The notes under the pieces are model-generated. The model was not told where the DNA came from. It did no database searches and saw only the letters and a program-made list of their open reading frames with translations. A DNA stretch of 64,000 bases. Origin: Streptomyces graminofaciens. GTDB taxonomy: Bacteria > Actinomycetota > Actinomycetes > Streptomycetales > Streptomycetaceae. Made by a program: the position numbers and the translations under genes. Shown here one piece after another: positions 8,030 through 14,436 of the stretch. Numbering within the stretch: the stretch's first letter is position 1; each line of letters starts with the position of its first letter. The stretch spans positions 10,636,501-10,700,500 of the forward strand of contig NZ_AP018448.1 of NCBI RefSeq assembly GCF_030294945.1, written 5' to 3'.

Positions 8030-9207
8030 CCGACGCAAGCGAACTCAAGCGCCGTACGGCCGAGTTGCTGGCCGCACACCCGCCCGCCACCACCGACCGC
8101 CTGGACTTCCTGCGCGCCCGCTTCGACGGCGGGCTCGCCTGGGTGCACTACCCCGAGGGCCTCGGCGGCCTCGGCGCGCCCCGCTCCCTCCAGGTCGTCG
8201 TGGACGCGGAACTGGAGGCCGCGGGCGCCCCCGACAACGACCCGCGCCGCATCGGCATCGGCCTCGGCATGGCCGCGCCGACGATCCTCGCCTACGGCAC
8301 GGAGGAGCAGAAGCGGCAGTACCTGCGGCCGCTGTGGACCGGCGAAGAGGTCTGGTGCCAGCTCTTCAGTGAGCCCGGCGCCGGGTCCGACCTGGCCGCG
8401 CTCGGCACCCGGGCCGTACGTGAGGGCGACGACTGGGTGGTGAACGGGCAGAAGGTGTGGACGTCCAGCGCGCACATCGCCCGCTGGGCCATCCTCATCG
8501 CCCGTACCGACGCGGACGTACCCAAGCACGCGGGCATCACGTACTTCATCTGCGACATGACCGACCCGGGCGTCGAGGTCCGGCCGCTCCGCCAGGTCAC
8601 CGGCGAGGCCGAGTTCAACGAGGTGTTCATCACCGGCGTACGGATCCCGGACTCGCGTCGCCTCGGCGCGGTCGGCGACGGCTGGAAGGTCGCGCAGACC
8701 ACGCTGAACAACGAACGCGTCGCCATCGGCGGCATGCGACTGCCCCGCGAGGGCGGCATGATCGGCCCGGTCTCCAAGACCTGGCGCGAACGCCCCGAGC
8801 TGCGCACCCACGACCTGCACCAGCGGCTCCTCAAGCTGTGGGTCGAGGCCGAGGCCGCCCGGCTCACGGCGGAGCGGCTGCGCCAGCAGCTCGTCGCCGG
8901 ACAGCCCGGCCCCGAGGGCGCCGGCATGAAGCTCGCCTTCGCCCGCCTCAACCAGGAGATCAGCGGCCTGGAGGTCGAACTCCTAGGCGAGGAGGGCCTG
9001 CTGTACGACGACTGGACCATGCGGCGCCCGGAGCTGGTCGACTTCACCGGCCGCGAGGCCGGCTACCGCTACCTCCGCTCCAAGGGCAACAGCATCGAGG
9101 GCGGGACCACCGAGGTCCTGCTGAACATCGTCGCCGAGCGCGTCCTGGGCCTGCCCACCGAGCCGCGCACCGACAAGGACGTCGCATGGAAGGACCTCGC
9201 CCGATGA
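8026..9207 (+). CDS. Acyl-CoA dehydrogenase, probable catalytic subunit of a heteromeric enzyme
   Basis: A 393-residue acyl-CoA dehydrogenase. Flavin/substrate signature QLFSEPGAGSDLAALGTRA is near residue 110-128; the C-terminus has KGNSIEGGTTEVLLNIVAER, retaining a Glu just before the GGT motif. The N-terminal helical domain is shortened relative to homotetrameric enzymes. The ATG overlaps the quinone oxidoreductase stop, and its own stop overlaps the next acyl-CoA dehydrogenase start, so the two subunits are coupled. In mycobacteria, adjacent pairs of this kind (FadE26-27, FadE28-29) form alpha2beta2 heterotetramers acting on steroid side-chain CoA thioesters. This member keeps the Glu while the next has Gly there, so it is the likely active subunit. 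Substrate is inferred only as bulky or branched. Confidence 0.9.
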   Translation: MTDASELKRRTAELLAAHPPATTDRLDFLRARFDGGLAWVHYPEGLGGLGAPRSLQVVVDAELEAAGAPDNDPRRIGIGLGMAAPTILAYGTEEQKRQYLRPLWTGEEVWCQLFSEPGAGSDLAALGTRAVREGDDWVVNGQKVWTSSAHIARWAILIARTDADVPKHAGITYFICDMTDPGVEVRPLRQVTGEAEFNEVFITGVRIPDSRRLGAVGDGWKVAQTTLNNERVAIGGMRLPREGGMIGPVSKTWRERPELRTHDLHQRLLKLWVEAEAARLTAERLRQQLVAGQPGPEGAGMKLAFARLNQEISGLEVELLGEEGLLYDDWTMRRPELVDFTGREAGYRYLRSKGNSIEGGTTEVLLNIVAERVLGLPTEPRTDKDVAWKDLAR

Positions 9208-10322
9208 GCGCACCCGATTTGCTGTACTCGGAGGAGGAAGAGGCCCTCCGCGCCGCCGTCCGAGACCTGCTGAGCGACCACTGCGAGGCGGCGGGCGTGA
9301 TCGCACGCACCGAGTCCGACGCCCCGCACGACCGTGAACTGTGGAAGCTGCTCGCCGACGGCATGGGCCTCGCCGGGCTGCTGGTCCCCGAGGAGCAGGG
9401 CGGCCAGGGGGCCACGCACCGCGAAGCCGCCGTCGTCCTGGAGGAGCTGGGGCGCGCGGTCGCCCCGGTGCCGTACCTCACGAGCGCCGTCGTCGCCACC
9501 GAGGCCCTGCTCGCCTTCCCCCACTCTCGGCTTCGCTCGAGCGGGGGGACCCCCATGACCGCCGACCTGCTCGCCGAGCTGGCCTCCGGCCGACGGATCG
9601 GCGCCCTCGCGGTCGCCTTCAACCTGGCCGCCGGGCGCGCCTACAAGGTCGTACGGTTCGAGGACGGCGCCCTGCACGGGGAGCTGACCGGCATCGCGGA
9701 CGCGGCCGTCGCCGATGTGCTGCTGGTGCCCGCCGACGACGGAGGCCTGTACGCGGTGGACGCCTCCGCCGCGACCATCACCCCCCAGGTGTCCCTGGAC
9801 CTGACCCGGCCGCTGGCGAAGGTCGTCCTCGACGGGGCGCCCGGCCGCCTCCTCGGCGACGCCGAACCCGCCGTACGCCGTGCCCTGCGCGCCGGGGCCG
9901 GACTGCTCGCCTCCGAGCAACTCGGGCTCGCCGAGTGGACGTTGACGGAGACGGTCCGCTACCTCAAGGAGCGCAAGCAGTTCAACCGGCCCGTCGGCGG
10001 CTTCCAGGCGCTCAAGCACCGGCTCGCACAGCTGTGGCTGGAGGTCGTCAACCTGCGGGCGGCCGCCCGGAACGCCGCCGACGCGCTGGCCGGCGGAAGC
10101 GACGACACCGACCTGGCGGTCGCCGTGGCACAGGCGTACGCGGCGCCTGTCGCCGTCCACACCGCCGAGGAGGCGCTGCAACTGCACGGCGGGATCGGCA
10201 TGACCTGGGAGCACCCGGTCCATCTGTACCTCAAGCGCGCCAAGGCCGACTCGATCGGATACGGCACGGCGGGCGTACACCGGGAGGCCCTGGCCGAACT
10301 GGTCGACCTGCGCGCCCCCTGA
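9204..10322 (+). CDS. Acyl-CoA dehydrogenase, probable partner subunit
   Basis: A 372-residue acyl-CoA dehydrogenase-like protein. The N-terminal helical domain is recognisable (LVPEEQGGQGATHREAAVVL, about 55-74) and the C-terminal flavin domain has RKQFNRPVGGFQALKHRLA near 255 and LHGGIGMTWEHPVHLYLKRA near 330. The C-terminal motif is SIGYGTAGVHRE, with Gly where active paralogues have the catalytic Glu, as in the non-catalytic partner of heteromeric enzymes. The start ATG overlaps the previous stop (ATGA). A 39-bp palindromic repeat is inserted in frame around residues 105-118, coding HSRLRSSGGTPM, a stretch without counterpart in the fold. A strong terminator hairpin follows 30 bases after the stop, ending the operon. 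Confidence 0.88.
   Translation: MSAPDLLYSEEEEALRAAVRDLLSDHCEAAGVIARTESDAPHDRELWKLLADGMGLAGLLVPEEQGGQGATHREAAVVLEELGRAVAPVPYLTSAVVATEALLAFPHSRLRSSGGTPMTADLLAELASGRRIGALAVAFNLAAGRAYKVVRFEDGALHGELTGIADAAVADVLLVPADDGGLYAVDASAATITPQVSLDLTRPLAKVVLDGAPGRLLGDAEPAVRRALRAGAGLLASEQLGLAEWTLTETVRYLKERKQFNRPVGGFQALKHRLAQLWLEVVNLRAAARNAADALAGGSDDTDLAVAVAQAYAAPVAVHTAEEALQLHGGIGMTWEHPVHLYLKRAKADSIGYGTAGVHREALAELVDLRAP
9517..9555. repeat. Short palindromic repeat inserted in the acyl-CoA dehydrogenase gene
   Basis: From TCCCCCACTCTCGGC to GAGCGGGGGGACCCCCA the element can pair CCCCC-A-CTC with GAG-C-GGGGG around a 12-base loop. It matches from memory a roughly 40-bp sequence scattered through Streptomyces genomes, often at gene ends. 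Here it is 39 bp, a multiple of three, and keeps the reading frame open. Confidence 0.6.
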
Positions 10323-10351
10323 CGTAGACCCGAAGGAAGCGGAGGGAAGCC

Positions 10352-10385
10352 GGGATGGCCCGCCCCACCTGGGGCGGGCCATCCC
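10352..10385 (+). terminator. Strong hairpin terminator
   Basis: GGGATGGCCCGCCCC (10352-10366) and GGGGCGGGCCATCCC (10371-10385) form a perfect 15-bp stem around the loop ACCT, 29 bases after the stop of the acyl-CoA dehydrogenase operon. There is no U-tract, as is common for Streptomyces terminators. Confidence 0.85.
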
Positions 10386-10389
10386 CCGT

Positions 10390-10800
10390 CGCGCAGCCCT
10401 CACCACGCTCGGCGCCGCCTTCGCGGGCTCGGGCGCGCGCTCCCCGCGACGAGCGCGCCGGCCGTCGACGAGGAGAACGGGCCGCCGTGGCGGGCCCACC
10501 ACCGGGCCGCCCGTGCCCCCATGGAGGCGCAGACCGTGCGGCGCGCCTTCCACGACGGCCGGCTCGCCGACGCCGAGCGGGCCGAGCCGCGCACGATCGT
10601 CGCGACGGCGCGGGGGCGCGGGGGCGCGGGCAGATGGTGCGGTTCCGGGATCGCCCGACCTGGCCGGACCGGCTGTCGTACGCAGAGCTGTTCGTGAACA
10701 CCCGCGGCGACATGATCGATCGCTTCCACGACAACGCGGGAACCCACCGACACCACACGTTCGGCGGACACGTCAGCCGCACGGACGAACCCTCCGCTAC
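10390..10800 (+). pseudogene. Possible decayed secreted-protein gene
   Basis: This stretch has no intact gene but shows coding-like pieces in successive frames: RAALTTLGAAFAGSGA (about 10394, resembling the core of a Tat signal), then VDEENGPPWRAHHRAARAPM and AFHDGRLADAERAEPR (about 10465-10595), then MVRFRDRPTWPDRL and SYAELFVNTRGDMIDRFH (about 10633-10740). Together they suggest a Tat-exported protein disrupted by at least two frameshifts. I do not recognise the family. The pieces could also be chance open frames in GC-rich DNA; confidence is low. Confidence 0.3.
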
Positions 10801-10852
10801 GCCACACTTACGGCCGAATGCCGCGAAGTGGGCGTGGCGGAGGAGGTTGACG

Positions 10853-11047
10853 ATGGCCATTTCCATCTCTTTGGTGGTGCTGCTGGTGGTCCTGATGGTG
10901 GTCTTCATGCGCAACGGCGCGCTCAAGCTTCCGCACGCCGCCGTGTGCGTGCTGCTCGGCTTCTATCTGGCCAGCTCCAGCCTCGCGCCGACCATCCACA
11001 ACGGGCTCACGGCGACGGCGGACATCGTCGGCAGCCTCAAGCCCTAG
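10853..11047 (+). CDS. Small membrane protein, conserved type in Streptomyces
   Basis: A 64-residue protein. Residues about 2-19 (AISISLVVLLVVLMVVF) form a transmembrane helix; a short basic loop (RNGALK) is followed by a second hydrophobic segment HAAVCVLLGFYLASSSLAPT (about 28-47). GGAGGAGG lies just upstream of the ATG, an unusually strong ribosome site. The family occurs in Streptomyces without assigned function, from memory. No partner gene is obvious: upstream is a terminator and a degenerate stretch, downstream a convergent secreted glycosidase. The TAG stop is followed directly by GGGCCTGT, the same junction as the stop of the acyl-CoA dehydrogenase at 2.1 kb. Confidence 0.75.
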   Translation: MAISISLVVLLVVLMVVFMRNGALKLPHAAVCVLLGFYLASSSLAPTIHNGLTATADIVGSLKP

Positions 11048-11062
11048 GGCCTGTCGTAGGTC

Positions 11063-12292
11063 TCATGGCTTCGCGAACACCCCGATGCCGTTCGGCACCG
11101 CGCGCTCCGTGCCGCCGCTCGGATGGTTCCGTACGGTGACGGTGCTCGCGCCCGGTGCGCGGGCGACCAGTGTGGTCGAGCCGCCGCCGTCCAGGTTGAA
11201 CGCGTCCGTGGAGCCCAACTCCCGCATGGTGTCGGCCACTTCGGCGATGGTGAGCCCGGTGCGGTACTCGGCGGCGCCGTCGAGGGCGAGCAGCAGCAGC
11301 CGGTGGCCGTCCGCCGCGATGCCCGCCGCCGTGCGGACCGCCGCGGTCGTGTCGTCGAGGCCGGCCAGCGGCTGCCCGCCCCGCAGGACCGGGTGGCCGC
11401 CGAGCACGAAGGTGTACGGCGACCCGGTCGCTGCGGCCACCAGGCGGTGCCGTACATCGACCGGGTCGCCGGGGGAGAGCTCGCGCAGCTCCTGGGCGCC
11501 CGCCTCCCGGCCGACGAGGACGGTGACGCCTGACTCGATGGCACCGCTGCCGGGGGAGTCCGCCGTGTCGACCACCTGGCCGTCGGCGACCAGCACCTCG
11601 TGGACGTCGGTGCTGCACGGCGCCGCCCGGTCGGTGTCCGTGCCGCAGACGGCCCGCATCCGGGAGACACTGCCCCAGTCCGAGGTGAACGCCCCGACGG
11701 AACCGACCGGCAGCGCGTACTGGTTGAGCCCCCCGAGCGCGAGGACGCCCTCGGCGGTGGTGACGGAACCGTCGAGGGCGATGCTGTCGAGGCGGGCCGT
11801 GCCGTCGGCCGTGACACCGAGGACGTCCCTGGTGCTCGTGCCGCGCGGCAGGGCCGGGCCGAAGCGCTGCCCGTTCGGCACGGCGGCCTTGAGCGCCTGC
11901 CCGTTCGCGATGGCCGGGCCGACCGGCGCTCCCGTGGCCGCGACCCCCGGATGCTGGGTCTCGGTGATGTTGAAGAAGTCGCCGTTGACGCCCGCCACGG
12001 CAGCCGCGGAGTCGGCCAGCCGGGACACGGTCGCCCGCGCGGCCACCTTCCCCGGGTACAGCAGCCCGACGCCCACCTGTCCACTGCTCAGATCGACGCT
12101 CAGCACATGCGCGTGCGCCGTGCCGTTGGCCGCCCGGATGTCGAACTCGGTGTACTCGACGCCCGGCGCGATCTCGACCGCCCCCGGCGCGCCACTGGCC
12201 GGTGCCGCCCCCACGAGGCCGGCACCGGCCAGCACACTCCATGCCGCGAGAACCGTCAGTACCGTTCTGGACCGACCGACACGACGTGTCAC
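11063..12292 (-). CDS. Secreted phosphodiester glycosidase (DUF2233/NAGPA family)
   Basis: A 409-residue exported protein. Residues 1-35 are a signal peptide (RR, then VLTVLAAWSVLAGAGLVGA, cleavage near ASGA-PG). The remainder is the NAGPA/DUF2233 domain of phosphodiester alpha-GlcNAcase-like enzymes: AVAGVNGDFFNI near 98 and DAFNLDGGGSTTLVARA near 362 are the hallmark motifs. The family removes sugar from sugar-1-phosphodiesters or hydrolyses cell-wall phosphodiesters; in bacteria a role on teichoic or exopolysaccharide phosphodiesters is inferred. GTG start with AGGGGG upstream. It faces the small membrane protein convergently with only 15 bases between, and lies downstream of DUF779 and the polysaccharide lyase genes on the same strand. 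Confidence 0.88.
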   Translation of the reverse strand: MTRRVGRSRTVLTVLAAWSVLAGAGLVGAAPASGAPGAVEIAPGVEYTEFDIRAANGTAHAHVLSVDLSSGQVGVGLLYPGKVAARATVSRLADSAAAVAGVNGDFFNITETQHPGVAATGAPVGPAIANGQALKAAVPNGQRFGPALPRGTSTRDVLGVTADGTARLDSIALDGSVTTAEGVLALGGLNQYALPVGSVGAFTSDWGSVSRMRAVCGTDTDRAAPCSTDVHEVLVADGQVVDTADSPGSGAIESGVTVLVGREAGAQELRELSPGDPVDVRHRLVAAATGSPYTFVLGGHPVLRGGQPLAGLDDTTAAVRTAAGIAADGHRLLLLALDGAAEYRTGLTIAEVADTMRELGSTDAFNLDGGGSTTLVARAPGASTVTVRNHPSGGTERAVPNGIGVFAKP

Positions 12293-12349
12293 GGCGCCCC
12301 CTGATGTCTCGTCGACTGTCCCAGGACTCAGGGGAAGTGGACCAGACCG

Positions 12350-12724
12350 CTACCGGCCGGAGGGCGGCTCGGCGCCGACGACGCGGGATCGGATCAGAAA
12401 ACGCACTCCTTCGGGTGCCTCCAGGGAGAAACCGCTGCCCCGGCCCGGTACGACGTCGACGATCAGCCGGGTGTGACTCCACACCTCGTACTGGTTCCGG
12501 GACATCCAGAACCCCACCGGTTCGTCGACCCCGTCGACGCGCAGCTCGGCCAGCAGGACGTCCGAGGCGCCGGTGCGGAACTCGCCGTCCGGGTAGCACA
12601 TGGGGGCGCTGCCGTCGCAGCAGCCGCCCGACTGGTGGAACATCAGCGGTCCGTGGGCCTCCCGCAGCCGCCGTACGAGGTCGGCGGCCGCGGGAGTCAG
12701 CTCTACACGCGGGGGTGCGTCCAT
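12350..12724 (-). CDS. DUF779 domain protein
   Basis: A 124-residue cytoplasmic protein with the full DUF779 pattern: MFHQSGGCCDGSAPMCYPDG (about 28-47) with paired cysteines, FWMSRNQYEVWSHTRLIVDV (about 73-92), and FSLEAPEGVRFLIRSR near the C-terminus. DUF779 genes are often next to aldehyde dehydrogenases and are thought to be accessory, possibly metal-binding, proteins; here no aldehyde dehydrogenase is adjacent (the nearest is 8 kb away). The Cys-Cys and later Cys could bind a metal, but this is inference. It starts at ATG with GGGG upstream and lies between a secreted glycosidase and an alginate-lyase-family gene, with 57 and 56 bases of spacing. Confidence 0.88.
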   Translation of the reverse strand: MDAPPRVELTPAAADLVRRLREAHGPLMFHQSGGCCDGSAPMCYPDGEFRTGASDVLLAELRVDGVDEPVGFWMSRNQYEVWSHTRLIVDVVPGRGSGFSLEAPEGVRFLIRSRVVGAEPPSGR

Positions 12725-12780
12725 GGCCCCAGTGAACGCGTCGTCAGGTTGCGAGGACGTTGCGCGCCTTCACCTGCCGG

Positions 12781-14286
12781 TCAGCCGTGGGTGCCGCCGC
12801 CCGAGCGGTTGTTGCGGCGGCGGAGCAGGAGCAGGCCGCCCGCGAGGGCCGCGACGCCGCCGGCGGCGGTCCAGGCCGGGAAGTCGGAGGTACCGGTCGC
12901 GGCCAGGTCCTCGCCCCGGCCGCCCTGGGCGCTCGCGGAGGCGGACGAGCCGGCCTTCTTCGACCCCGAGCCGCGGCCCGACGCCGACCCGTTGCCCGAA
13001 CCCGAGTCCGCCGCGTCCGTGGCAGGCGACGGCGACGCGCTCGCCTCCGCCTTCGTCGCCTTGTCCCGGGTGAAGGCCAGCGTGCCGAAGCCCAGCTGGT
13101 CGTAGCCGCCGCTGTTGGGGCCGTAGTCACCGCCGCCGCCCTCGGGGGCCGACTTCGCCGCGATCCGGGTGAGGTAGGTGGCGTCGAGGCCCCGGCGCTT
13201 GGTGTAGTGGTTGGCGATCATGGCCCAGATCGGGCGCGTCATGTTCGGGTCGACACCGGCCGCCCGCGACGCGGTCTCCCTGCCGGACCAGCCGTTGATC
13301 GCGCCCTTCGCGCGGGTGTTCTCGGTGTAGGCCACCGGGCCGCCGAGGCTCCACTTGGCCACGTACTGGGCGCCCTTGAGGAAGCGGCTGTCGTCATAGC
13401 CGTACAGGTCGACGCCCTGGTTCCAGGCCATCTCGCAGAAGATGCCCATGAGGCCGACGCCGAGGAGGGCGTGGCCCTGGTCGCGCCCCGCCTCCAGCCA
13501 CTCGGCGAGGCCGTCGTCGTGCACGACCGGGATGGCCTTCTTGACGGAGCCGAGGCCCTCGCCGTGCTTGAAGTAGTCGACGGCTCGGGCTACCTGGGCC
13601 TTGTCGTCGCAGAAGATGCCGGTGGCCAGGACACAGGCCATGGCGGTGAGGTCCCAGTTGGTCCAGTAGTTGCTGACGACCGCGTTGTTGTGCTTGACCA
13701 GGAAGTCGTCGCTGAGCGGGGCGAAGACGCCGGTCAGCAGCTCCTTGAAGCGGTCGAGCTCGAAGTCGGGGTGGTCCCGGACTAGTTCGGCGGCGTTGGC
13801 GATCTGGTAGCCGTACAGGCCCGCCGCGAGGAACCGGTCGGCGCTGCCGTGGATCGCGGTCAGCTCGGCGGACCAGGCGTTGAGGATCGCGACGGCGGTG
13901 TCGGCGTACACGTCCTCGCCGCTGACGTGGTGGCGCAGGGCGTTCTGGTAGGCGGCGTGGACGTCGTTGTAGAGGATGCGGTAGTTCTGCGGGCCGCCCG
14001 ATCCCCGCGAGACGATGGCCTGCGGGTTGGCCCGCCAGCCGCTCTGCGCGTGCCGGTTGGCGGTCAGCTTCGCGTAACCCGCCGTGTACGGCTGGGCGCC
14101 CGCCTTCACCTTGGCCGCCATCCGGGCCAGGTCCGCCTTGGTGTGGAGCAGACCGGGGTGCGCGAGGGCGCCGCCCGCCGCCGAGGCCGGCGTCGCCGCC
14201 GCGCCCGCGCCGATGCCGATCCCTGTCGCTCCCGCGGCGGTTCCGGCGATCTTCAGCATGCTCCGGCGGCTGATCTGTGCTGTCAC
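12781..14286 (-). CDS. Surface-anchored alginate-lyase-family polysaccharide lyase
   Basis: A 501-residue exported protein with three parts. Residues 1-37 are a Tat signal (SRRSMLKIAGTAAGATG). About 40-395 is an alginate_lyase-type alpha-barrel: HPGLLHTKADLARMAAKV at the start, then NYWTNWDLTAMAC near 216 and AGRDQGHALLGVGLMGIFCE near 280, the region of the catalytic Tyr/His. After a low-complexity Ser/Gly/Ala linker (about 405-455) comes a sorting signal, LAATG, a hydrophobic helix (WTAAGGVAALAGGLLLL) and RRRNN, the pattern used by class E sortases. It should be displayed on the cell wall. The GTG start is chosen for the GAGGA site and the Tat motif position. It follows the pectinase fusion, suggesting uronate-polymer (pectin or alginate) digestion. 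Confidence 0.85.
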   Translation of the reverse strand: MTAQISRRSMLKIAGTAAGATGIGIGAGAAATPASAAGGALAHPGLLHTKADLARMAAKVKAGAQPYTAGYAKLTANRHAQSGWRANPQAIVSRGSGGPQNYRILYNDVHAAYQNALRHHVSGEDVYADTAVAILNAWSAELTAIHGSADRFLAAGLYGYQIANAAELVRDHPDFELDRFKELLTGVFAPLSDDFLVKHNNAVVSNYWTNWDLTAMACVLATGIFCDDKAQVARAVDYFKHGEGLGSVKKAIPVVHDDGLAEWLEAGRDQGHALLGVGLMGIFCEMAWNQGVDLYGYDDSRFLKGAQYVAKWSLGGPVAYTENTRAKGAINGWSGRETASRAAGVDPNMTRPIWAMIANHYTKRRGLDATYLTRIAAKSAPEGGGGDYGPNSGGYDQLGFGTLAFTRDKATKAEASASPSPATDAADSGSGNGSASGRGSGSKKAGSSASASAQGGRGEDLAATGTSDFPAWTAAGGVAALAGGLLLLRRRNNRSGGGTHG

Positions 14287-14358
14287 GTGGGGGTCCTCGG
14301 GTCTCGGGTACGGGTCGCGGCTCGCGCGCGTGGGGTCGCGTACGACCGCCGCGAACAG

Positions 14359-14408
14359 GAGACGCACCGGCCCCGGGGGAGATAACAAAAAGTGGGGCGG
14401 TGCGTCTC
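14359..14408 (-). terminator. Intercistronic hairpin downstream of the pectinase gene
   Basis: GAGACGCACCG (14359-14369) pairs perfectly with CGGTGCGTCTC (14398-14408), extended by CCCC/GGGG inside. The loop contains AACAAAAAG. It lies 29 bases after the stop of the pectate lyase-esterase gene and 72 bases before the next start on the same strand, so it can end or attenuate transcription between them. Confidence 0.7.
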
Positions 14409-14436
14409 GTGTCGTGGGGGGAGCCGTACGGCGGTG

